From NCBI GenBank assembly GCA_015061815.1, contig SUVW01000001.1, positions 186,001-250,000 on the forward strand: a stretch of DNA of 64,000 nt. Direction: 5' to 3'. This stretch comes from Lentisphaerota bacterium. GTDB taxonomy: Bacteria > Verrucomicrobiota > Lentisphaeria > Victivallales > Victivallaceae. Below, in pieces: positions 42,451 through 50,920 of this stretch; the stretch's first letter is position 1; every line of letters begins with the position of its first letter. The notes beneath the pieces are model-generated. The model had not been told where the DNA came from and searched no databases. It saw only the letters and a program-made list of their open reading frames with translations. The translations under genes were made by a program, and so were the position numbers.

Positions 42451-42543
42451 AGAAAGCTGGTGTTTTACTCGCGGCGACACGACGTACAGTAAGCTCAAAA
42501 GAGAGCCCGATGCAAATATTGTTCCGAGAAGAACCAGCTTTCT
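42451..42543 (+). ncRNA. Candidate structured RNA between rsmI and dut
   Basis: An exact 11-base pairing (42451-42461 with 42533-42543) encloses 71 bases that hold further short stems: TTACT/AGTAA (42465-42492 region), GCTC/GAG.GC around AAAA, and GTTC/GAAC around CGAGAA, giving a multi-arm shape. It lies 66 bases before the dut ATG. A CGGGC upstream (near 42439) could pair with GCCCG inside it, allowing a switch. It matches no riboswitch, SRP RNA or tRNA consensus I know. It could be a leader of dut or a free RNA. Confidence 0.4.
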
Positions 42544-42608
42544 GGAGGAGAATATATATCAATCAAACCGGATTTTCAAGTGGAGAAAGAGTAAAAAAAG
42601 GAAAAAAA

Positions 42609-43046
42609 ATGCAGGAAATAAAAATAAAATTGTTGCCGGAATGTGAAAAAATGATGCCCGCTAAAGCCCACGAAGATGATGCCGCATACGATTTGCGTTC
42701 CCGGGTAAATACCGTGCTGACTCCGGGAAAAAGCGAATTGGTTCCGGCAGGATTCATGCTGGAATTGCCGGTCGGCTATGAAGCGCAGATACGGCCGCGC
42801 AGCGGACTGGCTCTCAAACACAGCCTGATGCTGACTAACTCCCCGGGAACGATAGATGCCGGCTACCGGGGCGAAGTGGGGGTAATAATGTACAACGCCG
42901 GGAAGCAGGATTTTGAAATAAAAAAGGGTGATCGCATTGCGCAGATGGTGATTGCCAAACTTCCGGAAGTAAAATTGGTGGAAACAGGTGAGTTGAGCGA
43001 AAGCAGCCGGGGATGCGGCGGTTTTGGCAGTACGGGGAAAAAATAG
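42609..43046 (+). CDS. dut: dUTP diphosphatase
   Basis: A 145-residue trimeric dUTPase. Motifs in order: AAYDLRSRV (1), PRSGLALKHS (2), NSPGTIDAGYRGEVGVIMYN (3), RIAQMVIAKL (4) and GCGGFGSTG (5). It removes dUTP and provides dUMP for thymidylate synthesis. AAGGA lies eight or nine bases before the ATG; the open frame extends upstream into the candidate RNA but without family sequence. Confidence 0.97.
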   Translation: MQEIKIKLLPECEKMMPAKAHEDDAAYDLRSRVNTVLTPGKSELVPAGFMLELPVGYEAQIRPRSGLALKHSLMLTNSPGTIDAGYRGEVGVIMYNAGKQDFEIKKGDRIAQMVIAKLPEVKLVETGELSESSRGCGGFGSTGKK

Positions 43047-43085
43047 TTTCAGAAACATTACCGGAAAAAAGGAGTTAAGATAATA

Positions 43086-43691
43086 ATGAAAAATACAATT
43101 CTGTTGTTGTTGATGATATGCGCCGCAGGAATAATGACCGCCGGAGATGCTTTTCTGCCGCTGCCGCAAAAAAAAGGCGGAATGAGTCTGATGGAGGTGC
43201 TGGATACCAGACATACGGTAAGAAGTTTTCAGGATAAAGAACTTACACCGCAACAGCTGGCAAATATTTTATGGAGCGCGAACGGGATCAACCGTAAAAA
43301 CGGCAAAAGGACCGCCCCCAGCGCACTGGATAAAAGAGAGGTGATGATATACGCGGCCCTGCCGGATGGAGTATATTTTTACGACCCGGAAATGCACTTG
43401 CTGGAAAAAAGATTGCAGAAAGTAAGTTCAGCGGATGTGCGGAAATATTGCGGTAAATACCCAGCTCCGTGTTATTTGATACTGGTTCCGGACAAAGCAA
43501 AACAGCCCCGGGAAATATTCGCGGCAATAGATACCGGCTATGTCAGTCAGAATATTTATCTGGCGGCACAAGCCAATGGTCTTGGAACATGCGCGATGGG
43601 TTCGATCGTTGACCGGGAAAGATTGACGGCTGAATTGAAACTTGGGAAAAATATTCCGCTTCTGGTGCATCCGCTGGGAATTCCGCGTTGA
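43086..43691 (+). CDS. Exported nitroreductase family protein
   Basis: A 201-residue protein with a signal peptide (MKNTILLLLMICAAGIMTAG) and a nitroreductase domain of the thiazole/SagB-like type: DTRHTVRSFQDKELTPQQLANILWSANG, then GYVSQNIYLAAQANGLGTCAMGSI. FMN binding by the RHTVR stretch is expected. Export of a flavin enzyme of this family is uncommon; a substrate cannot be named. AAAGGAG lies 12 bases before the ATG. A 58-base gap separates it from the MoxR operon. Confidence 0.82.
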   Translation: MKNTILLLLMICAAGIMTAGDAFLPLPQKKGGMSLMEVLDTRHTVRSFQDKELTPQQLANILWSANGINRKNGKRTAPSALDKREVMIYAALPDGVYFYDPEMHLLEKRLQKVSSADVRKYCGKYPAPCYLILVPDKAKQPREIFAAIDTGYVSQNIYLAAQANGLGTCAMGSIVDRERLTAELKLGKNIPLLVHPLGIPR

Positions 43692-43749
43692 AAAACACTT
43701 GAGTTTACAGAAAATCGATTTATATTGATGTGCAGAAGGGAGAAAATAT

Positions 43750-44772
43750 ATGGACAAAAGAGAAATTGAACAGCTGCAGTCAGAGTTGCAGAAAGTTACC
43801 GCACCGCTGCAGGCAGTGAGAGATGAAGTCGGCCGTATCGTCGCGGGCCAACGGGAACTGGTGGACAGGCTGCTTCTGGCCCTGATCTCCGATGGCCATG
43901 TTCTGCTTGAGGGAGTTCCGGGACTGGCCAAAACATTGACGGTAAAAACCCTTGCCAATGCATTATCCGGCACATTTTCCCGACTGCAATTCACCCCGGA
44001 TCTGCTGCCGGCCGATGTTATCGGCACCAGAATATACAATGCATCACAAGGAACATTTTCAACCAATATCGGTCCGGTAAATGCCAATATCGTATTGGCC
44101 GATGAAATAAACCGCGCTCCGGCAAAAGTTCAGAGTGCCCTGCTCGAAGCGATGCAGGAAAAACAACTTACCATCGCCGGAGAAAGATTTGCCCTGCCGT
44201 CACCGTTTATGGTACTGGCTACCCAGAACCCGATCGAACAGGAAGGGACATATCCGCTGCCGGAAGCACAGCTTGACCGGTTCATGTTCAAATTGAAAGT
44301 TGATTATCCATCCCGGCAGGAGGAGCTGTCAGTGGTGGAAAGAATGGCTCATCCCTCCCCGCCGCCGGAAAGCATAACGGCCGCCAGACTGGATGATATC
44401 GTTGCCGCCAGAGAACTGGTCGACCGCATCTATATGGATGAAAAGGTGGTCGAATATATCCTTGACATCGTGATTTCCACCCGCCCCGGACAGGAGATGC
44501 AGTTGTCGGACCGGCAGAAAGATGCCGATTTACGGGAACTGCCGCAACTGATCTCTTTCGGAGCCTCCCCCCGGGGATCGATCTCGCTGGCTCTGGCAGC
44601 CAAAGCTCATGCACTGCTGCAGAATAGAGCGTATGTACTGCCGCAGGATGTGAAATTATTGGCTCCGGATGTACTGCGCCACCGGCTGGTACTCTCTTAT
44701 GAAGCTGAAGCAGAAAATATCGATGCGGATATGATAATCCAGAAGATCCTTTCCGCCTTGCGGACACCGTAA
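43750..44772 (+). CDS. MoxR family AAA+ ATPase
   Basis: A 340-residue chaperone-type ATPase. Walker A LLEGVPGLAKTLTVK near residue 55, Walker B IVLADEINRAPAKVQSALLEAMQE near 115, sensor 1 ATQNPIEQEGTYPLPEAQLDRF near 160. MoxR proteins work with vWA partners to mature or regulate envelope proteins. GGGAG precedes the ATG. It opens a four-gene set with DUF58, an anchored protein and a vWA protein, the usual MoxR/Bat layout. Confidence 0.94.
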   Translation: MDKREIEQLQSELQKVTAPLQAVRDEVGRIVAGQRELVDRLLLALISDGHVLLEGVPGLAKTLTVKTLANALSGTFSRLQFTPDLLPADVIGTRIYNASQGTFSTNIGPVNANIVLADEINRAPAKVQSALLEAMQEKQLTIAGERFALPSPFMVLATQNPIEQEGTYPLPEAQLDRFMFKLKVDYPSRQEELSVVERMAHPSPPPESITAARLDDIVAARELVDRIYMDEKVVEYILDIVISTRPGQEMQLSDRQKDADLRELPQLISFGASPRGSISLALAAKAHALLQNRAYVLPQDVKLLAPDVLRHRLVLSYEAEAENIDADMIIQKILSALRTP

Positions 44773-44804
44773 GGCAGAGAAAAACATCCGGTGGAGAAGA
44801 GAGT

Positions 44805-45674
44805 ATGCAGGCAGCGGAATTAGCCAATCAGATAAGATTGCTGGAGATCCGGACAGAACATCTGGTCGAAGAGATCACCGGCGGAGCATACCGCAGTGTA
44901 TTCAAAGGGCACGGAATAGAATTTGATGAAGTGCGGGAATACACTCCGGATGATGATGTGCGCCTGATAGATTGGAATGTTTCTGCACGCATGGGCAGTG
45001 CTTATGTGAAAAAATTTGTGGAAGAACGGGAATTGACCGTAATGCTGCTGGTCGATCTTTCCGCATCCGGAGCATTCGGTTCCACCGGCAAAAGCAAACG
45101 CCGGACCGCTGCGGAACTGGCGGCATTGCTGGCATTCAGCGCGGGTAAAAACGGCGACAAGGTCGGCTTGCTGCTTTTCACTGACAAAATCGAATTGTAT
45201 CTGCCGCCCCGTTCAGGAAGGACACACGCCTTGCGGATGATCCGGGAGATGCTGGCTTTTGAACCGTCCGGGATAAAAACAGATATATCCGGAGCATTGC
45301 GGGAAACTGCCCAGCTGATGAAAAAACGGGGAGTGGTCTTTCTGTTGAGTGACCTGCTTGAACCGGAAAAATTTTCCCGCGCCCTGCGTTTGTTGAAATC
45401 CCGGCAGGATGTCATTGCTATCAACCTGAATGATCCGGCAGAAAAACTGTTCCCGCTGAAAAATCCGGCAACGTTTATTGATGCGGAAAGCGGCGAAACC
45501 GTTGAATATTCCGGCGACAGCCGGCTGATAAGCGCGGAATTCCAGGCCATGCAGGAGGAAAAGAACAGTGTATGCCGCCGGGCCGGAGTGGATATCATCA
45601 ACGTGGAATGCGGTCAGGATGTACTGAAACCGCTGATCGGATTTTTTGCAGAACGGAAAAAACGGATGAGGTAA
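44805..45674 (+). CDS. DUF58 domain protein (vWA-like)
   Basis: A 289-residue protein with the DUF58 signature GHGIEFDEVREYTPDDDVRLIDWNVSARMG near residue 35 and a vWA-like metal site, MLLVDLSASGAFG, near 80. It lacks N-terminal membrane helices, like many members next to MoxR genes. It probably acts as a MoxR partner at the membrane face. Five bases precede the next gene. Confidence 0.92.
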   Translation: MQAAELANQIRLLEIRTEHLVEEITGGAYRSVFKGHGIEFDEVREYTPDDDVRLIDWNVSARMGSAYVKKFVEERELTVMLLVDLSASGAFGSTGKSKRRTAAELAALLAFSAGKNGDKVGLLLFTDKIELYLPPRSGRTHALRMIREMLAFEPSGIKTDISGALRETAQLMKKRGVVFLLSDLLEPEKFSRALRLLKSRQDVIAINLNDPAEKLFPLKNPATFIDAESGETVEYSGDSRLISAEFQAMQEEKNSVCRRAGVDIINVECGQDVLKPLIGFFAERKKRMR

Positions 45675-45678
45675 AAAA

Positions 45679-46650
45679 GTGTTGAAAAAGTGTTTTTCCG
45701 GTCTGCTGATCATCATCGCGGCAATTGCGCTGATCGGCGGAGCCGGATATTTGAAGTCCATGATATGGCCGGGACAGCCGGAGTTTCCGGCTCATGCGGA
45801 AGTAAGTCCGGAAGAATTATCTCCGGGCGAAGAAGCGGAATACCGCTTTGAAGTAAATTTACCGCTGGATATGCGGTTGAAAGAGTGCCTCCCGCAAGGC
45901 GAAAAGCTGTTGCCCTCATCACCTGATATTGAATTTTCCGCGTGGCATTGGGATCGGGCAGTCTGGTCAGTAAACGGGAAACTCCGTTTCCTTGAAAGCG
46001 GCAGATATCCGGAAACAGCAATACGCTGTATCGCAGAAAATTCTCTGAAAAACGGTCAAGAGGAATTCACCGTAAACATTCCGGCTCTGACCGTCACCGG
46101 ACTCCCGGAAAACCGCCGGGGCGAAGAGCTGATCCCCGCTCCGGCGACCGGAAAAGAAGACACCGGCGGAGAAAAGAAAAAATCCTTTTTCCGGGATTGG
46201 CGGTTCCTGACAGCCGCCGCATGCGGCATTGCCGTGATCGCAGCGGTCATATTCGCGTTGTGGAAACAGCGGCGGCGGAAAATGGCCGCATTGCCGCTGG
46301 ATGAAAAAACCATCCGGGAAATAGAGCAATTAAATAAGGCGGTGAAATCCGGAAAAGTCCGGACAAGTGACGGCATAGCGATTTTGTGCGACATCATCCG
46401 CAATTATCTGGAAAAACGCTTCGCCATCCCGGTCACCCGCCGGACAACAGTGGAATTCATCAAAGATATTGCCCGGGCGGATCTGCTGCTGCCCGAAGAT
46501 GAAAGGATATTCCTCACCGGATTTATGAACAGTGCCGATCTGATAAAATTTGCCGGGAAAGATGCCGACAGAGAGATGCTGGACGATGCCGCCGGTCAGG
46601 CAGTGGAACTGGTACGCATCACCACGATCCATGAGGAGAAAAAACAATGA
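45679..46650 (+). CDS. Membrane protein of the MoxR/Bat operon (DUF4381-like)
   Basis: A 323-residue protein: N-terminal anchor or signal (LLIIIAAIALIGGAGYL), an extracytoplasmic beta-rich part of about 130 residues beginning EVSPEELSPGEEAEYRFEV, a transmembrane helix (FLTAAACGIAVIAAVIFALW near 185), and a cytoplasmic helical domain with IRNYLEKRFAIPVTRRTTVEFIKDI. It resembles a blend of BatD- and DUF4381-type proteins. The start is a GTG with GAGG seven bases upstream. Its stop overlaps the vWA gene (ATGA). Confidence 0.75.
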   Translation: MLKKCFSGLLIIIAAIALIGGAGYLKSMIWPGQPEFPAHAEVSPEELSPGEEAEYRFEVNLPLDMRLKECLPQGEKLLPSSPDIEFSAWHWDRAVWSVNGKLRFLESGRYPETAIRCIAENSLKNGQEEFTVNIPALTVTGLPENRRGEELIPAPATGKEDTGGEKKKSFFRDWRFLTAAACGIAVIAAVIFALWKQRRRKMAALPLDEKTIREIEQLNKAVKSGKVRTSDGIAILCDIIRNYLEKRFAIPVTRRTTVEFIKDIARADLLLPEDERIFLTGFMNSADLIKFAGKDADREMLDDAAGQAVELVRITTIHEEKKQ

Positions 46651-47663
46651 TATCTTTGCAATACCCCTGGGCGTTGACCACGCTGCTGATACCGGTGTGT
46701 CTGTTTTTCATCCTGCTTTACCGTCAGCGGCCGGCGGTAAAAATTTCCACCGTTTTACCGGTCACCCGCACCCATCCGGGCAAACGCCGCCGGAAGTTGT
46801 CTGTCCTGGAAATATGTCTGCTGCTGTCGCTTGTTTTGCTTGCCGTTGCCCTGGCCCGTCCCCGGAAACCATCCGGCAACCGGATTATTCGCGGCGAAGG
46901 AGTGGATATTATTCTGGCAATAGACATGTCGCAATCCATGAGCTGTTACGACCGGCCGCAGGGGATGAGTGAAAGCAAATTCGCGGAAAATATCAGTTCC
47001 GGCACTCTGAACAACCGTCTGGAAAGTGCAAAGAATGAGATCCGCCGCTTTATCGAAGCACGTCCGAATGACCGGATAGGGTTGATCGGTTTTGCCGATC
47101 TGGCCTACAGTTTTGTTCCGCCGACACTGGATCATGCCCTCCTGCTGGAAAGGCTCAAATCCCTTGCCCCCGGCGAATTGGGCAACGCCACCGGCATCGC
47201 TTCTCCCATCGGCAGTGCCGCCAAACGTTTGCAAAATGCCCCCTCCCCCCGCCGGGTGCTGGTGCTTTTCACCGATGGAGCCAACACCGCCGACAACCGT
47301 CTGACGCCACAGGCAGCAGCTCTTGCTGCCAAAGAATTCAACGTGATAATCCATACAGTAGGGATCGGCTCGGAAAACAGTTATGCCATCTCTTACGGAC
47401 GGCTGCTGCCGGTTTCCGGAGACCTTGATACCAAACTGCTGCAGGAGTTGTCCAAAATCACCGGCGGAACCTTCTTCGCCGCTTCCGATGCCGGAAATAT
47501 GAAGCAGGTCATGGATGAGATCAATGCACTGGAAAAAACCGATCACCGGGAGCCGCAGAGCAATACATATCACGAATATGCCCCGTCAATCGCATTGGCG
47601 GCAGCAATATTACTGCTTGCCGGGACAGTGTATACGGCAATAATCAGAGTCCACCTGCCGTAA
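46647..47663 (+). CDS. vWA domain membrane protein (BatA-like)
   Basis: A 338-residue protein with two N-terminal transmembrane helices (LTTLLIPVCLFFILLY and LEICLLLSLVLLAVALARP), a vWA domain with the MIDAS residues in IILAIDMSQSMSCYD near residue 90 and VLFTDGANTADN near 205, and a C-terminal helix (SIALAAAILLLAGTVYTAII). This is the BatA/BatB layout. It ends the MoxR operon; no terminator is evident in the following 120 bases. Confidence 0.92.
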   Translation: MISLQYPWALTTLLIPVCLFFILLYRQRPAVKISTVLPVTRTHPGKRRRKLSVLEICLLLSLVLLAVALARPRKPSGNRIIRGEGVDIILAIDMSQSMSCYDRPQGMSESKFAENISSGTLNNRLESAKNEIRRFIEARPNDRIGLIGFADLAYSFVPPTLDHALLLERLKSLAPGELGNATGIASPIGSAAKRLQNAPSPRRVLVLFTDGANTADNRLTPQAAALAAKEFNVIIHTVGIGSENSYAISYGRLLPVSGDLDTKLLQELSKITGGTFFAASDAGNMKQVMDEINALEKTDHREPQSNTYHEYAPSIALAAAILLLAGTVYTAIIRVHLP

Positions 47664-47727
47664 ATATTCCCGAAAGCAGCGGAAACAGAAGAAAATACCG
47701 GCACTTTTCCGCTTGAAAAAAATTGAT

Positions 47728-47757
47728 TTGTGATGTATATTAAGCCAATGGTATAAT
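47728..47757 (+). promoter_or_regulatory. Promoter of guaB
   Basis: TTGTGA and TATAAT with an 18-base spacer, 29 bases before the guaB ATG. Confidence 0.55.
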
Positions 47758-47786
47758 ATACACTAATTTCATGCGGAGAAAAAATC

Positions 47787-49286
47787 ATGCGCTACATCGA
47801 CCAATTTATGGCGGCATTCCCTTTTGAAGGCTTGACCTTCGACGACATTTCACTGGTAACTCAATATTCGGATTTTCTGCCCCACGATACCGATGTAAGT
47901 ACATATTTTTCACGCAATATCAAGCTCAACATCCCGTTTATCAGTGCGGCGATGGATACGGTCACCGAGAGCGAAATGGCTATTGCGATGGCCCGCCTCG
48001 GCGGTATCGGCGTGATCCATAAAAACCTCTCCCCCGAAAGACAGGCCGAAGAGGTGCGCAAGGTAAAACTTTATCTCAATGGTGTCATCCGTACTCCGGC
48101 AGTGTTCTCTCCGGATCAGACAGTGGCCGAAATGCTCGCAGAAAAGAAACGTAAAAAATACTCCTTCTCCGGATTCCCCATCGTGGATAAAGCCGGGAAA
48201 CTGGTCGGCATCATCACCAGCAGAGATATCAAATTCCTGACCGACTACAATATCAAAATCAGCGAAGTAATGACCAAATCTCCGATCGCGACAGCCTCCG
48301 GCACAGCGATTGCGGATGCTTATCAGATCATGCTGAAAAACAAGGTCGGCAAACTGCCGATGGTCGATGCTGACGGCAAGCTCACCGGACTTTTCAGTTT
48401 CCTCGATGTCCGTACTCTGATCGCCGGAGATGAACCGGGGTACAACCGTGATTCCCGCCACCAGCTCCGGGTGGCCGCCGCCATCAGTCCTTACGATGAA
48501 GTCCGGGCCGATGCACTGGTCAATGCCGGCGTTGATGCGTTGGTCATCGACACAGCTCATGGAGATTCCAAAGGGGTGATTGAGACGGTTTCACTTTTCA
48601 AGAAACGTTTTGAGGGCAAAGTTGATATCGTTGCCGGCAACATTGCCACCGCCGAAGGGGCAAAAGCTCTGGTCGATGCCGGTGCCGATGGTGTCAAAGT
48701 CGGTATCGGGCCGGGGTCGATCTGTTCGACCCGCGTGGTCGCCGGGGTCGGTGTTCCGCAGGTTTCGGCAGTTTATGCGGTCCGCAGTGCCGTGCCGTCA
48801 GATATTCCGGTAATCGCCGATGGCGGTATCAAGCAGACCGGAGATGTCGCCAAAGCCATTGCAGTGGGTGCTTCCAGCGTGATGATGGGTTCAGCTCTGG
48901 CCGGAACCAGCGAAAGCAACGGCGAAGTCGTTCTGCATCAGGGCAGAAGTTATGTCACCTATCGCGGCATGGGTTCTCTGGAAGCGATGAAGTGCAACAA
49001 AGGAAGCCGCGAGCGTTACGGACAGGATGATGTGGAAGATGACAATCAGCTTGTTCCGCAGGGTATCGAAGCGATGGTTCCTTTCCGGGGAGCTGTCCGC
49101 AATGTCATCCACCAATTCGTCGGCGGTCTGCGTTACAGCCTGGGATACTGCGGTACCCGCACTATTGCCGAATTGCAGGAACGGGCCAAAGTCGTCCGGG
49201 TGAGTGCCGCCGGATTGCGCGAAGCACACCCGCACGATGTGGTAATTACCAAAGATGCCCCCAACTACACCTCAAATTCGATTTGA
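47787..49286 (+). CDS. guaB: Inosine-5'-monophosphate dehydrogenase
   Basis: A 499-residue enzyme that oxidises IMP to XMP for guanine nucleotides. [15 protein letters not shown] and [27 protein letters not shown] open the barrel. Two CBS domains follow (about 95-205). The catalytic loop is [19 protein letters not shown] near 310 with its cysteine, and [14 protein letters not shown] and [10 protein letters not shown] are intact. GGAG stands upstream of the ATG. It begins a unit with Skp, LpxD and a Sel1 protein. Confidence 0.97.
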   Translation: MRYIDQFMAAFPFEGLTFDDISLVTQYSDFLPHDTDVSTYFSRNIKLNIPFISAAMDTVTESEMAIAMARLGGIGVIHKNLSPERQAEEVRKVKLYLNGVIRTPAVFSPDQTVAEMLAEKKRKKYSFSGFPIVDKAGKLVGIITSRDIKFLTDYNIKISEVMTKSPIATASGTAIADAYQIMLKNKVGKLPMVDADGKLTGLFSFLDVRTLIAGDEPGYNRDSRHQLRVAAAISPYDEVRADALVNAGVDALVIDTAHGDSKGVIETVSLFKKRFEGKVDIVAGNIATAEGAKALVDAGADGVKVGIGPGSICSTRVVAGVGVPQVSAVYAVRSAVPSDIPVIADGGIKQTGDVAKAIAVGASSVMMGSALAGTSESNGEVVLHQGRSYVTYRGMGSLEAMKCNKGSRERYGQDDVEDDNQLVPQGIEAMVPFRGAVRNVIHQFVGGLRYSLGYCGTRTIAELQERAKVVRVSAAGLREAHPHDVVITKDAPNYTSNSI

Positions 49287-49289
49287 TCT

Positions 49290-49880
49290 ATGAAAAAAAT
49301 ACTCTTCACTCTGCTGATTTTTGCAGCCGTTGTCAATGCGGCGGCATCCGGTATCCGTATCGCGACAGTGGATATGGACAGGGTTTTCAAAGAGTATTAT
49401 AAAAGCCGGATCGCAGAGGAATTTCTCTCCCGTCAGGCTGAAGCCGCCAGATTGTACATGGGGCAATTGAATACTTCTCTGGAAGCTCTCCGTGCCGAAG
49501 CCAGAAAATTGGGAACCAATGCCCTCAACCGGGCTTTGTCGGAAGAAGCACAGAAAAAAGCTGCCGATGCCGCCGATGAAGCAATGGCAAAAGTTAAAGC
49601 CAAAGAGACCGAAATTTCCCTGTATACCAACGAGCGTCTGCGGGAACTGCGCCGTCTGGAACAGGAACGGCGCAGTGAAATACTTGCTGATATCCGCCGG
49701 GAGATCGAACGGCGCGCCGCAGTGGAAAATTACACCTTCGTTTTGGATTCATCCGGCAGAAGTGCCAACAATCTGCCGGTCGTTCTCGTATATCCGAAAG
49801 CCAATGATATTTCCGATGCAGTGATCCGGGAATTGAACCGTACCGCTGCCAAACCGGACAAGCAGGGAGTAAAAAAATAA
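49290..49880 (+). CDS. OmpH/Skp-like periplasmic chaperone
   Basis: A 196-residue protein with a signal peptide (KKILFTLLIFAAVVNAAA), the family opening RIATVDMDRVFKEYYKSR, a long charged coiled coil, and the closing YTFVLDSSGRSANNLPVVLVY. Skp-type chaperones hold outer-membrane proteins during transit. Neighbouring lpxD is the usual partner gene. Its stop overlaps the lpxD ATG. Confidence 0.88.
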   Translation: MKKILFTLLIFAAVVNAAASGIRIATVDMDRVFKEYYKSRIAEEFLSRQAEAARLYMGQLNTSLEALRAEARKLGTNALNRALSEEAQKKAADAADEAMAKVKAKETEISLYTNERLRELRRLEQERRSEILADIRREIERRAAVENYTFVLDSSGRSANNLPVVLVYPKANDISDAVIRELNRTAAKPDKQGVKK

Positions 49881-50920
49881 TGAAACAGATCACCATGACC
49901 GCTGAAAAGATCGCTGAATTTGTCAAAGGTACTGTTTGCGGCGACCCGCAAAGAGTCATTACCGGCATAGCGGGGATCAAAGAGGCCGCATCAGAACATT
50001 TGAGTTTTGTCGGCAGCAAAAAGTATGAGGATCAACTCAACACCACTGCCGCCGGAATAATTCTGGTATGCAAAGATCTGGCCAATGTTTCCACCGATGG
50101 CCGGACTTTGATCGTCTGTGACAATGTGGATCTGGCCTTTGCCAAATTGACTGCCATGTTTGCCGAAGAACCTCCGGCATTTGTTCCCGGCATCCACCCG
50201 TCAGCAGTGGTTGACTCCAGTGCAGTGATCGGTCAGAATGTTTCCATCGGCGCAAATGCAGTCGTTGAAGCAGGTGCGGTGATCGCGGATAATGCGGTTA
50301 TAAGTGCGCTGTGTTATATCGGGCATGACGCTAAAATCGGCAGCAATACGATCCTTTACCCCAATGTTACTGTCATGTACCGGTGTGAGATCGGTGCCAA
50401 ATGCATCATCCATCCGGGAGTGGTCATCGGGGCTGACGGCTTCGGCTTCATCCCCGGCCCGCAGGGGTTGGTAAAAGTGCCGCAAACCGGTATTGTAGTG
50501 ATCGGCAATGATGTGGAGATCGGCGCGAATACCACCATTGACCGCGCCCGTTTCGGCAAAACCGTTATCAAAGATAATGTAAAAATCGACGACCAGGTGA
50601 TGGTCGCCCACAATGTTGCCGTTGGTGAAAGTTCCATCCTGGTCGCTCAATGCGGAATTGCCGGCAGTGCCGAACTCGGTCGCGGCGTGATTCTGGCCGG
50701 GAAAGCCGGTGTCAACGGTCACATTACCATCGGCGACGGTTGTCAAATTGCCGGAACCAGTTCAGTGGCAAAAAGTTTGCCGCCCGGACAAATCGTTATT
50801 GGCACTCCGGCGGAGTCCCAGCGCGACTTCCTCGGACGTTTGGCATTGCCCAAAAAGTTCCAGAAGCTGGATGCCAAAGTCAAAGAGTTGGAAGCCAAAC
50901 TCAAAGAACTTGCCAAATAA
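49880..50920 (+). CDS. lpxD: UDP-3-O-(3-hydroxyacyl)glucosamine N-acyltransferase
   Basis: A 346-residue enzyme of lipid A synthesis. An N-terminal uridine-binding domain (HLSFVGSKKYEDQLN) is followed by a left-handed beta helix of hexapeptide repeats, e.g. VIGQNVSIGANAVVEAGAVI, with VMVAHNVAVGESSILVAQ carrying the catalytic-histidine region, and a C-terminal helix. Shows that the cell makes lipopolysaccharide-type lipid A. Overlaps the skp-like stop and the Sel1 start. Confidence 0.96.
   Translation: MKQITMTAEKIAEFVKGTVCGDPQRVITGIAGIKEAASEHLSFVGSKKYEDQLNTTAAGIILVCKDLANVSTDGRTLIVCDNVDLAFAKLTAMFAEEPPAFVPGIHPSAVVDSSAVIGQNVSIGANAVVEAGAVIADNAVISALCYIGHDAKIGSNTILYPNVTVMYRCEIGAKCIIHPGVVIGADGFGFIPGPQGLVKVPQTGIVVIGNDVEIGANTTIDRARFGKTVIKDNVKIDDQVMVAHNVAVGESSILVAQCGIAGSAELGRGVILAGKAGVNGHITIGDGCQIAGTSSVAKSLPPGQIVIGTPAESQRDFLGRLALPKKFQKLDAKVKELEAKLKELAK

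Noticed and set aside
42451-42543. SRP (4.5S) RNA or a tRNA gene
   Set aside because: The conserved SRP domain IV motif (GGAA and AGCAG loops) is missing, and there is no T-arm consensus or tRNA-like fold despite the strong closing stem.
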